Assembly: GCA_041481485.1 (NCBI GenBank)
Contig: JBGPBY010000007.1
Span: forward strand, 1 to 34,528
Length of the DNA: 34,528 nucleotides
Source: JBGPBY01 sp041481485
GTDB taxonomy: Bacteria; Acidobacteriota; Terriglobia; 20CM-2-55-15
Direction of reading: 5' to 3'
In this document: positions 24,683-32,577 of the stretch, one piece after another
How the letters are laid out: the number at the start of each line of letters is the position of its first letter
Numbering within the stretch: position 1 is the first letter of the stretch
Position numbers and translations under genes: made by a program
Notes under the pieces: generated by a model
Told to the model about the DNA's origin: nothing
Database searches by the model: none
What the model saw: only the letters and a program-made list of their open reading frames with translations

Positions 24683-25973
24683 GGTTCGCCACCAGTTTCG
24701 CGGCTTCGACCGCGCCGGTTGCATCAAAACGGGGATTCAATGAAAGCGCCTTGCGGACGAGATCAGAGCCGGCCGGATCTCCGCTTGCCAGGTGAATAGC
24801 GCCGGCATGATAGAGCAGGCGCGCGTCCAGGGTGCCCAGTCGGGTGGCGCGATCGCTGGCCTGTCGGGCTTCAGCAATTCGTCCGGCCCGGTATAAGGAC
24901 CACGCATACGCATCCTCAATGTAAATCCCGGCCCGGTTCTTAAGTTCCGTCTCGATCAGCTTCAGCGATTCATCATGGTCACGATTCTTCGTCGCGTAGA
25001 AAAGTGCAAGCGTCAAGGGATCCGTTCGCCGACCCTGAGCCACAACGTTGTCATAGCTCTTCAGGGCACCCTCGTGATCGCCGCTCATCTCTTTCGCGTC
25101 ACCCAATAACCACGCCGTTTCGACGAGAGGGGCAGCTGCGTACGCCTGTTCTAAAAATGGTATCGCCGCTTGGGGCCGTTGCCGGCTCAACGCGACACGC
25201 GCGCGACCCACCAGCGCCGCAGGATAATCCTCTACCCAGTTTTCGGCTTCTTTGAAGACTGCGTCGGCGCCGTCATAGTCGCCTTCATTCCAGAACATCA
25301 TTCCTGCCTGAACCAACGTCCATGCCGTTGGCTCCGCATCCTGAGCATCTCTGCCGTTCAAAGCAAACCGTATGAATTTCTTTGCGGTATCGCGATCGCC
25401 CTGCAACCAGCGCAGGTAGGAAGCGCGAGAGTAGGACGCCATATCCGGACGCAGATTCATCATTTTCTGAGCCGCATCCGCGCCATCCTCGAAGTGTCCC
25501 ATTTCCAGCTCCGCATCGCTCAGGGTTCCGAGGGCTATCCTGTTTTTCGAATCCTTTGCGAGAATGAGATGCGCCGTGTGACTCGCCTCGGCGAAGCGAT
25601 GGTCGTTCATCAGCGAGAGGCTATGGAGTTCGAGCGCCGCGAGGTTCTCCGGGGCCGTATGAAGTGCGGCCTGGGCGCAGGCTTCCACGTTGACATAAAA
25701 GCCGGGATCGGCAGAACGGCGCGCCTTGCGGACCCAGCCTTTGCCGACGAGAATCCATTCGTCCGGTTTGCCGGAGAGCCTGCGCGCGCGATTTTGATGC
25801 TCGCGGATAGCCTGGCCGATCGGTGATCCATCGTTGGGCGAGGCAAGACAAACTGCGCGGGCTTCGTTGGGCGACAGCGACACCTTATCGATCGATTTCG
25901 AACTGCGGGAATGACATCCGATGATGAAGAGGCAAAGTATTAATGCGATTTCCGGCAACAATTTCATTCGCAT
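24672..25973 (-). CDS. TPR-repeat lipoprotein
   Basis: This is a 433-residue protein. I chose the ATG at 25973 (MRMKLLPEIALILCLFIIGC) because GGAG is nine bases away; an ATG at 25979 is the alternative. Residues 13-20 (LCLFIIGC) form a lipobox with Cys20 as the lipidated residue, so the protein is anchored at a membrane facing the periplasm. After a region with EWILVGKGWVRKAR, about eight helix-pair repeats of tetratricopeptide type run from about residue 100 to the end, such as ENLAALELHSLSLMNDHRFA and DAAQKMMNLRPDMASYSRAS, later NEGDYDGADAVFKEAENWV and GDHEGALKSYDNVVAQG. TPRs bind proteins. The gene sits between a DUF4331 gene and a HupE/UreJ gene and probably scaffolds their products. The 120 bp upstream hold a stable hairpin at 26043-26081. 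Confidence 0.87.
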   Translation of the reverse strand: MRMKLLPEIALILCLFIIGCHSRSSKSIDKVSLSPNEARAVCLASPNDGSPIGQAIREHQNRARRLSGKPDEWILVGKGWVRKARRSADPGFYVNVEACAQAALHTAPENLAALELHSLSLMNDHRFAEASHTAHLILAKDSKNRIALGTLSDAELEMGHFEDGADAAQKMMNLRPDMASYSRASYLRWLQGDRDTAKKFIRFALNGRDAQDAEPTAWTLVQAGMMFWNEGDYDGADAVFKEAENWVEDYPAALVGRARVALSRQRPQAAIPFLEQAYAAAPLVETAWLLGDAKEMSGDHEGALKSYDNVVAQGRRTDPLTLALFYATKNRDHDESLKLIETELKNRAGIYIEDAYAWSLYRAGRIAEARQASDRATRLGTLDARLLYHAGAIHLASGDPAGSDLVRKALSLNPRFDATGAVEAAKLVANHAK

Positions 25974-26042
25974 ATTCATAGTCTCCATTTGTGATTCGAT
26001 TGAGAACTCGCTCGCATTTCTAAAGGAACTGCGCAATACACC

Positions 26043-26081
26043 CGGGTGGCTCCAATACCGGACTCCGGCGGGAGCCACCCG
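26043..26081 (-). other. Intercistronic hairpin without T-tract
   Basis: CGGGTGGCTCC (26043-26053) pairs perfectly with GGAGCCACCCG (26071-26081), and the loop contains a smaller CCGG-ACT-CCGG hairpin. It lies between the DUF4331 stop and the TPR start on the transcribed strand. No T run follows, so it probably does not terminate efficiently; it may set the ratio of transcripts or protect the upstream message. The role is inferred. Confidence 0.6.
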
Positions 26082-26101
26082 AAGTGGCTGTGGAGTGGGA
26101 A

Positions 26102-27670
26102 CTACGGCGCGGGCGCGCCGTGGCCTTCGTTCAATCCCTGCCATGGGAGTGCTAACCACGGGAATTCCGTAAGGTAATTCTTGTCGTTGTGATTCACTCC
26201 ATCACCGACTTTAATCGTCCCGCCTGTCACGATCAGGCTGATGAGTGCGTCGCTGACATCGACCTGCTCTGCGTTCGGGAACTTGCCCGGAATCATCCTG
26301 CCGTTGGGAAATTGCGAATCCGTTGCAATATCCAGCCGGAGAACGTCTCCCGTTTTTCCCGCGGCGATCGGCACGTGATGCGCTCCCGGACTCGGGATGT
26401 TGTCAAGATTTATGGTCTGCAGAATATCGATGCGGTTGCTCTTCAGCGTATTCACCGTAGCCTGCGGAAGGCCAAGCGCGCTGTAGATTCCCAAAGCTTC
26501 AGCATCGCGAACGAGGATCGGATTCAGGAAATAGGGGGCAAAGTTTGCGACGTCCGTGACTGGAGTCGTGCGCAGATACTTCGATTGGTCCTGAACACCG
26601 ATCACCCCGGCATCGATCAGCGGCAATCCTTCCCGGCCGACCTGAATCCATGGCCCGTCTTCGGTCGGGTCGCCGTTTCGATGAAGCACCTTCACCTTGC
26701 GGCGGCTGGCGGATGCCCACACACCAAGCAGCGTATCGTCTCCAGGATGGCCGTTGTGAGCGGGATACTTGCCGGTTCCTGTGACTTTGTTCGTCGGAAT
26801 TTCCAGTGCAATGACATTTAAATTAAACCCTGCAAAGACATCTTCGCCAGGAGATCGCCGTCCGCCAATCCCACCGAGTCCGGCAAGATTGATGATGTCA
26901 AAGATGCCCTTTTCATCCAGATAGAATCCGTCGTCCCGCGTTCCAGCCCAGGCGCGGCCTTCGCTGCCGAATGGCCCGAGTGGCCGGATGAAGCTTGCGG
27001 CAAATTTGTCGTCGTAAAGTCCGACTTCGCGGCTCGCCGGGTCTCCGTTTTGTTGATACGGCTGGAACGTGCCGAGGCCATACGCGAGGCGATCGGTCTG
27101 GGGACCGATATTTGGAGGCGTCACCGGCAGGTTGCGTCCGATGACTGTTCGGATGGCATTGAAGTCATCGTCGTCATCGTCGAAGTCATCGTCATTGCCG
27201 TGTTTCTTTCCATGCCAGCTGGGCGAATGTTCGATCTTCGTGACGTTATAGGTCTGCTGCATTCCACTGAGTTGAATGAGCAACTCCTTTCCGCCCCCGG
27301 GAGGCAATGAAAGATCTGCCGGATCCACACGTGTCGGCGGAGTGGAGTTGAATTCAATTTGATAAGTAACTTTGTCGTCCAGGTCGCCGACGCCACGGGC
27401 GACATGAAACTCATAGAGCACATCATCGCAGAGCCGCGTCTGTTGATTGCCCTGCCCCGGTTCGTGCACGCCGTTGTATCCGGCGATCAGATACATCTTG
27501 TCGTGAGAACCAGGTGTGACCCATGCATAAACGTCCGTGTTGTCGACACACGGATCATTCAGGATGGCCAGTGCTTCGCGATGGCTGGAAGCCTTCGGAT
27601 GCTGAACGTTGATGACCAACCCCAGCACGAGGACCACCGCAATCACGATGACTATTCTTGCTTTCATCAT
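26102..27670 (-). CDS. DUF4331 family exported protein
   Basis: This is a 522-residue protein starting at ATG 27670 (a second ATG follows directly) after a strong AAGGAGAG. A signal peptide (MMKARIVIVIAVVLVLGLVI) ends near residue 27. The mature start SSHREALAILNDPCVDNTDVYAW is the family hallmark, normally 'SSHREAP..., D...ADNTDVYAF'. The body shows the usual long beta-rich layout, with LCDDVLYEFHV, GRNLPVTPPNIGP, GREGLPLIDAGVI and VDVSDALISLIVTGG. An acidic run (residues 160-169, almost all Asp) sits in a loop before NAIRTVIG. DUF4331 has no established function. It is the first gene of an operon with a TPR lipoprotein and a HupE/UreJ membrane protein; this trio recurs in my memory of other genomes. 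The Asp-rich loop could bind cations such as calcium. Cys41 and Cys81 may pair in the periplasm. Confidence 0.9.
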   Translation of the reverse strand: MMKARIVIVIAVVLVLGLVINVQHPKASSHREALAILNDPCVDNTDVYAWVTPGSHDKMYLIAGYNGVHEPGQGNQQTRLCDDVLYEFHVARGVGDLDDKVTYQIEFNSTPPTRVDPADLSLPPGGGKELLIQLSGMQQTYNVTKIEHSPSWHGKKHGNDDDFDDDDDDFNAIRTVIGRNLPVTPPNIGPQTDRLAYGLGTFQPYQQNGDPASREVGLYDDKFAASFIRPLGPFGSEGRAWAGTRDDGFYLDEKGIFDIINLAGLGGIGGRRSPGEDVFAGFNLNVIALEIPTNKVTGTGKYPAHNGHPGDDTLLGVWASASRRKVKVLHRNGDPTEDGPWIQVGREGLPLIDAGVIGVQDQSKYLRTTPVTDVANFAPYFLNPILVRDAEALGIYSALGLPQATVNTLKSNRIDILQTINLDNIPSPGAHHVPIAAGKTGDVLRLDIATDSQFPNGRMIPGKFPNAEQVDVSDALISLIVTGGTIKVGDGVNHNDKNYLTEFPWLALPWQGLNEGHGAPAP

Positions 27671-27847
27671 TTCTCTCCTTCAGTAATTTGGATGTGAAGA
27701 GTTGGCAACAGATGTTGCCGGTTGCAATCGATTCATAAACCCGCGAGCCGCATCCCATATCGACCCGGCTCATCTATGGGTCATACCTGCATCTACGGCG
27801 TCGAATCAGAATCGGATGGATCGGAGTTTGAGTTTCCAAAAACGACA

Positions 27848-27880
27848 GATTGTGCGCGGTCATAGACCGCGCCTACAGGA
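27848..27880 (-). repeat. REP-like palindromic element with a paired stem change
   Basis: On the minus strand this reads CCTGTAGGCGCGGTC-TAT-GACCGCG and CACAATC, matching the left copy at 7829-7860 apart from the stem. The stem is GCGCGGTC/GACCGCGC instead of GGGCGGTC/GACCGCCC: one base pair is swapped in both arms, so pairing is kept. It lies 81 bp upstream of the start at 27961, in the 290-bp divergent region between the DUF4331 operon and the unknown secreted gene; I see no clear promoter there. Confidence 0.75.
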
Positions 27881-27960
27881 GGACAGACAAACTACTGCCG
27901 CCGGTAACCAGACCGGCACGCCGTCACGTATGTATAGGCAAGGGGGGAGAGGAGACAACC

Positions 27961-28494
27961 ATGAAGGCTGAACACATCAAGACCATCTGTACAACTGCAG
28001 CGGCAACGGCCGCGATTGTGCTTGCAGGATTCTGGCCCGCGTTCCTTAACGGTGCAGATGACGGCAACGCCGTCACGCCCAGCATCAAGACTCCCAAGTT
28101 TGTCTCGGGAACCGTCGAGTTTACGGTCGCACTCCCTGAAGGTTCGTCCTTCAAGGCGGGCGATGAACCTGCTTTCGATTTTGTAGCCGTGAATACGGGG
28201 GATCAGCCGGCAACGGCCGCAGTCGAAGCAGTGATGATGTCGACGACGATTCCGTCCCGGATGTCACGCAGCGGTGCCAGTCAAGCGATTGTATGGCATG
28301 AACCACTGACGGTGAGTCTTGGCCCGCATGAGGCAAAAACTTTCGCGAAAGAGACGCATGCCGGACTTCCCGGCAACAGCAAGGTAAATTTTTACCTGCA
28401 CTCTGCCTCCGAGGCCTTTAGATCCGTCCGAGACGTCGGTGTCGTCTCCATGGTTGAGTTTTCGACGGCAACCGACGTACAGACCCGTCGCTGA
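27961..28494 (+). CDS. Exported protein of unknown function, beta-sandwich-like
   Basis: This is a 177-residue protein. The ATG at 27961 follows AGAGGAG at a suitable distance; the frame upstream to 27850 has no signal or ribosome-binding site. A signal peptide (KTICTTAAATAAIVLAGFWP) runs to about residue 30. The mature part reads GTVEFTVALPEGSSFKAGDE, then PAFDFVAVNTGDQPATAAVE, resembling an Ig-like or cohesin-like beta-sandwich that opens with 'V.F.V..P.G..F..GD.P.F.F'. The second half repeats similar phrases (VWHEPLTVSLGPHEAKTFAK, LPGNSKVNFYLHSASEAFRS). Met pairs at the centre (VEAVMMSTTIPSRMSR) are notable. I do not recognise a named family. It ends 20 bp before the guanidine-modifying-fold gene and is probably co-transcribed with it. 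Confidence 0.75.
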   Translation: MKAEHIKTICTTAAATAAIVLAGFWPAFLNGADDGNAVTPSIKTPKFVSGTVEFTVALPEGSSFKAGDEPAFDFVAVNTGDQPATAAVEAVMMSTTIPSRMSRSGASQAIVWHEPLTVSLGPHEAKTFAKETHAGLPGNSKVNFYLHSASEAFRSVRDVGVVSMVEFSTATDVQTRR

Positions 28495-28514
28495 GCGCTG
28501 GTTTTGGAGGTTCC

Positions 28515-29642
28515 ATGACACCCCGGTGGCCGCGGCTCGCAGGGATTGCACTCGGATTGGGCGTAGCAGGTATCGTTCTTCTGATCCTGGGTAATGCCCG
28601 GATACGGGCAATGTCGTCCGGTCCGATTCTCTCCGAACACGATGGCCACATTCGCGAGCTGGTGATCCAGTACATACCGGAAGCACGCGACATTGTGCTT
28701 CCGGTGTATCGCGATTTTCTAAAGTGGCAGGATCCGGACGTGACCGTGGATGTGGTCGCTCCGGATCGCGCCGCATTCGATGAACTGGCAGCCGCCGTGG
28801 GTTCCATCCGTTGCACTCTTCGGCCAATCCTTGTCCATCACTCGATGACGTCATGGTCTCGCGACCGGTGGCTGGCGTTGAATCCCCCTCCCGGTGGCGA
28901 CAGCATCACCCTTTGGAGTCCCCGCGGCGAAGCGGCCTCGGATCTTTGGCCGGAACGTGCAGGAGATGAGCAGATCGGCACGGATCTCTCGAAGGAACTC
29001 GGACACGCTGTTCGTGCGAAGCGAAGCTCTCTTTTTTTCGATGGCGGCGACTTTCTCGCAGACAACGACACCGTTTTTGTGATGCCGCGAGTTCTCAATC
29101 GCAACATTCAACAGACGGTAAAGAACTCCACGGAGCTGATCGCGATCTTTTCGCGTGAGCTTCAACGCCGGGTCGTCCTCTTGAATGAAGCGCCCGATCA
29201 TCATGCCGGAATGTTTATGGCCTCTGTTGGCGACCATGTCATGCTGGTCGGAGACCCTGAGCTCGGGAGGAAATATTTTCCGCCTTCACCCGTTGAAGCG
29301 AAATCTCTGCTTCCCGGGGGCGGCGATTTTTCCGTGGAAACCCAGCATCAATTCGACGCCGTCGCCGCGCAGAGCGAGGCGGCAGGGTACCGCGTGGTGC
29401 GCATGCCGGTTGTTCCTGCGCCGGATGGCCGCACATTCCTGACTTACGTCAACAGCATCATTGACGAGCAAGACGCAAAGCGAGTTGTCTACGTGCCGTT
29501 CTATCATGGCGCGGACTCGCTCAATGCCGCCGCAAGAAAGGTGTGGGAAGATTTGGGGTACACCGTCCGGCCCGTGGATTGCACCAGCAGCTACCGCTAT
29601 TTCGGCGCCCTTCATTGCCTGGTGAACATCCTGCGCCGATAA
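28515..29642 (+). CDS. Membrane-anchored guanidine-modifying enzyme fold protein (agmatine deiminase/PAD-like)
   Basis: This is a 375-residue protein. The ATG at 28515 follows TGGAGGTT. Residues 8-27 form one hydrophobic anchor; the rest should face the periplasm. Motifs of the five-bladed alpha/beta propeller family (agmatine deiminase, arginine deiminase, bacterial peptidylarginine deiminase) appear in order: WSRDRW (114-119), FFDGGDF (174-180), DHHAGM (228-233) and, near the end, GALHCLVN (364-371) with the candidate nucleophile Cys368. Family enzymes hydrolyse or transfer the guanidino group of arginine-like substrates. The usual His-x-Asp is here His-x-Gly (HAG), so one guanidinium-binding acid is not in its normal place. 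The product may therefore act on another substrate. It pairs with an upstream secreted beta-sandwich protein and converges on an acyltransferase gene, 19 bp away. Confidence 0.8.
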   Translation: MTPRWPRLAGIALGLGVAGIVLLILGNARIRAMSSGPILSEHDGHIRELVIQYIPEARDIVLPVYRDFLKWQDPDVTVDVVAPDRAAFDELAAAVGSIRCTLRPILVHHSMTSWSRDRWLALNPPPGGDSITLWSPRGEAASDLWPERAGDEQIGTDLSKELGHAVRAKRSSLFFDGGDFLADNDTVFVMPRVLNRNIQQTVKNSTELIAIFSRELQRRVVLLNEAPDHHAGMFMASVGDHVMLVGDPELGRKYFPPSPVEAKSLLPGGGDFSVETQHQFDAVAAQSEAAGYRVVRMPVVPAPDGRTFLTYVNSIIDEQDAKRVVYVPFYHGADSLNAAARKVWEDLGYTVRPVDCTSSYRYFGALHCLVNILRR

Positions 29643-29661
29643 AGGAAGCTAAAGGAAATGT

Positions 29662-30819
29662 TCACCAGGGACGCCGGAGGAATTCAAACAGAAAGACGGC
29701 TGCACTTCCCGCGCTGATCCAGGCAGCAGCTGTCTTTTGCCTGACTTTGAACTCGTACCACAACACCGACACCCCTACGATCACTGCAAGAACCAGTACG
29801 GCTGTTCCAAAAGCCTGAACAATGGTCAGTGTAGGACCAATACGTTCACTCAAGCCTCGATTCAATACGGAGCCGTAGACGATCAACAAGTGGAGGATAT
29901 AGATGAATAGAGATTCACGTCCTAAAATGAGCGGCACGCGCAGCGGTATCCGAATCCATCTCTCAACCAGGAACAGTATGCTCGCCACGATACTGACTGC
30001 ACTCCAGCGGATCGCAAACATCGCCGGATTGGTTTTCCAGAAGTCATGGGCCGGATAAATGTCGAACGGCAACCGCGTCATGACAACAGCCAGAAGAATA
30101 ATTCCCGCGTGAACCATGATGTTCCGCTGGATCATGGATGCCGGATTGCCGCTTTCCGTGGAGCGTACAAACCGGTAACCGAAAATCACCCCGCACAACA
30201 GATAGGCCGCCCAGGGAAACAACGGAAAGAACGACCCATATTGGGCATTCAAGTAAGACACCAGCCATACCGGAAGATTCCCGGTGAAGCGCGCCGACCA
30301 CACCAGCGGAGCACCACAAACCAGAATCACGGCGGTAATACCGACAATTCGAATGAAGAGTCTGATTCTTTGGGTTGCAAGAACTCCCAGCTGCAGAAGT
30401 AGCAGCGTCACCGCAATGCATTGAAGCGCATCGACCTGAAACAGCGCCTGAAGTTCGGCCCCGGTTGCCTCACTGAGTGTCTTTCGCAGTGAAAAATACG
30501 GAAGATGAAGCGAGTATCCGATTGCGAGCAGAGCGAGGAACCTGGCAAACCGCCGATACGTTTCCGGCCCCCACATAACGTAGCTATCCCAGCGTCTGAT
30601 GGTGGAGATACCAAACGCGACACCCGATGAAAAGAGAAACGCGGGTGCGACAAACCCATGAAAGAAATCGTGGAGGTAATAGTACGGCAAAGACTTGATC
30701 TGCGGATTGAGGACAGCATCAAAGACATGCCCCTGAACCATGAACAACACGGCAAAGAATCGAAGCAGATCGATGAAGAGATAACGCTGTTTCGCCGGTG
30801 ATCGATTACCTGAATACAC
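29662..30819 (-). CDS. Multi-pass membrane acyltransferase-like protein (DUF1624/HGSNAT-like)
   Basis: This is a 385-residue protein with about ten hydrophobic segments. It starts at GTG 30819; no ribosome-binding site is clear, but the start cannot be much later because the first conserved helix lies at residues 12-31. That helix, RYLFIDLLRFFAVLFMVQGH, carries the signature of the heparan-alpha-glucosaminide acetyltransferase / DUF1624 clan: Asp in the helix and a His at its end (H31). Further segments include FFHGFVAPAFLFSSGVAFG and YGSFFPLFPWAAYLLCGVIF, and ESLFIYILHLLIVYG with a helix-end His. Relatives transfer acyl groups from cytoplasmic acyl-CoA across the membrane to sugars; acceptor here is unknown. 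It might modify a surface glycan. The gene is convergent with the guanidine-modifying gene and lies downstream of the sigma-factor operon on the same strand, 69 bp away, which may not be co-transcribed. Confidence 0.82.
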   Translation of the reverse strand: MYSGNRSPAKQRYLFIDLLRFFAVLFMVQGHVFDAVLNPQIKSLPYYYLHDFFHGFVAPAFLFSSGVAFGISTIRRWDSYVMWGPETYRRFARFLALLAIGYSLHLPYFSLRKTLSEATGAELQALFQVDALQCIAVTLLLLQLGVLATQRIRLFIRIVGITAVILVCGAPLVWSARFTGNLPVWLVSYLNAQYGSFFPLFPWAAYLLCGVIFGYRFVRSTESGNPASMIQRNIMVHAGIILLAVVMTRLPFDIYPAHDFWKTNPAMFAIRWSAVSIVASILFLVERWIRIPLRVPLILGRESLFIYILHLLIVYGSVLNRGLSERIGPTLTIVQAFGTAVLVLAVIVGVSVLWYEFKVRQKTAAAWISAGSAAVFLFEFLRRPW

Positions 30820-30888
30820 TGCTGAACAGTTTACTCATTTACCGACGCGATCTGTGACCCTGCCTGCGGCGGAATTCAGATTCAAAAA

Positions 30889-31323
30889 CTACCGCCGTCT
30901 CAAATCCAGCGTTTCCGACAGTGCAAACAGGGTCATGCCGGCGGCAAGGGTTAAAGACACCAGGAACAGCACGAGAAGCATGGAATGCTGCGGGACCATT
31001 TTCGTGATGACACTCTCAACCGGGGACCATGCCCACACCGCAATGCAAGCGGCGGCAAGAATCGCGGCGATTCCTTCCCACTGTGGAACAAACCGGCGCC
31101 GGCTCGCTTGAGTGATACGTGACATCGTCCAGATCACTTCAAAATCCGGCGGCCGGGTTTCTTCGGGAATTGCCGCAAGCTGTCCCATCCACTTCGCGAT
31201 TTCGATGGAATCCTGGCAAAAGGTGCAGCTTTTGAGATGACTTTCGAGTAATTCATTCCAGCGCTCTGTGGCATGAGCGGAAATAATCGATTTTTCCATC
31301 GTGCAAATTTGTTGTGCGTTCAT
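30889..31323 (-). CDS. Anti-sigma factor with zinc-binding motif and two membrane segments
   Basis: This is a 144-residue protein beginning at the ATG at 31323, which overlaps the sigma-factor stop in ATGA (31320-31323). The N-terminal domain has the His-x3-Cys-x2-Cys motif (H29, C33, C36 in LESHLKSCTFCQDS) of zinc-containing anti-sigma domains. Hydrophobic segments follow at about residues 85-101 and 115-136. Such a protein binds the ECF sigma at the membrane and releases it upon a signal, often oxidative or envelope stress. The last residues (LDLRRR) are basic. The domain is shorter than in many anti-sigma factors and no periplasmic sensor domain is visible, so the signal might be sensed in or near the membrane or through the companion membrane protein at 31796. 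The sigma-antisigma pairing is supported by motifs and overlap. Confidence 0.85.
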   Translation of the reverse strand: MNAQQICTMEKSIISAHATERWNELLESHLKSCTFCQDSIEIAKWMGQLAAIPEETRPPDFEVIWTMSRITQASRRRFVPQWEGIAAILAAACIAVWAWSPVESVITKMVPQHSMLLVLFLVSLTLAAGMTLFALSETLDLRRR

Positions 31324-31793
31324 TGTTTCTTGATCACTTTCATGAGCATCTGGCGTGCGCGAAACAGCAGGACCCGGACGCTCTTTTCTCCAACTTTGGC
31401 GGCCGTGGCGATTTCCTTATGGTCGAAACCTTCAACGTAGGCCATCCAGAGCAAGGTCCGATGTCTGGGATCGAGCGAAGCGAATGCGCGGCTCATTTCT
31501 TCAGCGACTGGATCGGGCCTTAAAGTGCCGGTGTCCCTATTGGCTGCTTGCATGATTCTTTCGTCGCGTTGCCGGCGATGCCAGCGGTTCACAATCAGAC
31601 TTTCCACCGTTCGATAAAGGTACGCGCGCATTTGAGCCTCGTCCAATTTCACCATTGGCGCCGACTGAAGAAATCGCAGAAATGCTTCCTGCACGATGTC
31701 GTCTGCAACATCGGAGCCGCAACTGCGAATGACAAAGGCCCGAAGCATCGGAACCGTCTTTTCATAGAACAACCGGAATGCCGCATGGTCCAT
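31320..31793 (-). CDS. ECF-type RNA polymerase sigma factor
   Basis: This is a 157-residue protein from the ATG at 31793. The frame extends further but overlaps the upstream membrane gene. Region 2 is seen at FRLFYEKTVPMLRAFV and GSDVADDIVQEAFLRFLQ (residues about 6-44), with MRAYLYRTVESLIVNRWHRR after it. Region 4 is at LDPRHRTLLWMAYVEGFDHK, EIATAAKVGEKSVRVLLFRA, which includes the recognition helix (about residues 105-150). No extra domain is present, so it is a compact group 4 sigma factor. It directs RNA polymerase to its own set of promoters and is held by the anti-sigma encoded in the overlapping next gene. The start lies two bases after the stop of the membrane protein gene, so all three genes form one operon. 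Confidence 0.93.
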   Translation of the reverse strand: MDHAAFRLFYEKTVPMLRAFVIRSCGSDVADDIVQEAFLRFLQSAPMVKLDEAQMRAYLYRTVESLIVNRWHRRQRDERIMQAANRDTGTLRPDPVAEEMSRAFASLDPRHRTLLWMAYVEGFDHKEIATAAKVGEKSVRVLLFRARQMLMKVIKKQ

Positions 31794-31795
31794 GC

Positions 31796-32332
31796 TCAGG
31801 GTTGTGACGATGCACTGGAATTCAGTCTTAGTGTGACTAGAGAAGACAGAATGAGTCCCAGCCCACTGAGGAGCAATACGACGGCTGGAAAGCCCATTCC
31901 CGGGGGCAGCGAAATGAAATCTGATGACGGCGCCGGAGGCTGTGCACTTGCGATTCCTCCGTCGATGCCAGGAGGAGGAGGCTGTACCCACGACGTGAGT
32001 CTTTGTGGCTGATCGGCAAAGTGTGCCAAAGGCAGAAGCCCACCTCCCACAATGATCAACACAATGCCAATTCCGATTCGCGAGATTGCCCGCTCCCGAA
32101 TGCCCCGACGAGGACTACCCGCGACATCAAATTCCCGAAATAGAGTCTTGCCTTCGTCCGACTTCAAAAACGCTCGCAGTTCTTCGCCTGAAGCGAATTT
32201 GCTGACGATCTCTTTCTGAACGTCCGCCTGTTGTTTCTGTCCGCCCCGGGCTTTGGAGATCACAATCCAAACCAGAAACGCCGCGAAGGCAAATGGCATG
32301 AGAACAACCAGCAACTCCAACATTCCAACCAT
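31796..32332 (-). CDS. Membrane protein of unknown function, first gene of the sigma-factor operon
   Basis: This is a 178-residue protein from the ATG at 32332 with AGGGGA upstream. The longer frame to 32521 is excluded because it runs into a palindromic repeat. One hydrophobic segment (LLVVLMPFAFAAFLVWIVI) lies at the N-terminus. A soluble stretch rich in Lys, Gln and Glu follows (DVQKEIVSKFASGEELRAFL, then SDEGKTLFREFD), and then two more membrane segments (IGIGIVLIIVGGGLLPLAHF and FPAVVLLLSGLGLILSSLVT) around a Pro-rich loop. I do not recognise the family. The stop is two bases before the sigma-factor start, so it is translated with it and may sense or transmit the signal to the pair. The cytoplasmic or periplasmic side of the loop cannot be stated. 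Confidence 0.78.
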   Translation of the reverse strand: MVGMLELLVVLMPFAFAAFLVWIVISKARGGQKQQADVQKEIVSKFASGEELRAFLKSDEGKTLFREFDVAGSPRRGIRERAISRIGIGIVLIIVGGGLLPLAHFADQPQRLTSWVQPPPPGIDGGIASAQPPAPSSDFISLPPGMGFPAVVLLLSGLGLILSSLVTLRLNSSASSQP

Positions 32333-32430
32333 GATGCTTCCCCTTTCACTCTCCATGACCCTGAACAGGGATGCGAAGTTAACAGTAAATCTTGATTTCC
32401 GGAGAAAGTTCGCGGTCATTGAAGCTATGG

Positions 32431-32577
32431 AGGAATGCAATTTAAGAAATCCCTCTCCCAACGGGAGAGGGTTGGGTGAGGGGTACCACCAGTAAAAATT
32501 GTTACTTGCGGTACCCCTCACCGGCCGCTGCGCGGCCCCCTCTCCCGTTGGGAGAGGGATTTCTTGATCGCATTCCT
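32431..32577. repeat. 147-bp palindromic MITE-like element
   Basis: Nested inverted repeats run through the whole element. The outer arms are AGGAATGC (32431-32438) and GCATTCCT (32570-32577). Next comes a perfect 28-bp pair, 32444-32471 with 32538-32565 (core CCCTCTCCCAACGGGAGAGG). Inside that, GGTGAGGGGTACC (32475-32487) pairs with GGTACCCCTCACC (32510-32522), and AGTAA pairs with TTACT. The right arm has an added side hairpin, GGCCGC-TGC-GCGGCC (32523-32537). No ORF is contained. The GGTGAGGGGT and CCCTCTCCC phrases are familiar from intergenic repeats of other bacteria. It sits about 100 bp upstream of the sigma-factor operon and may influence its transcription. Confidence 0.85.

Noticed and set aside
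32333..32521. N-terminal extension of the membrane protein preceding the sigma factor
   Set aside because: The extra codons are read from the palindromic element and lack a ribosome-binding site.
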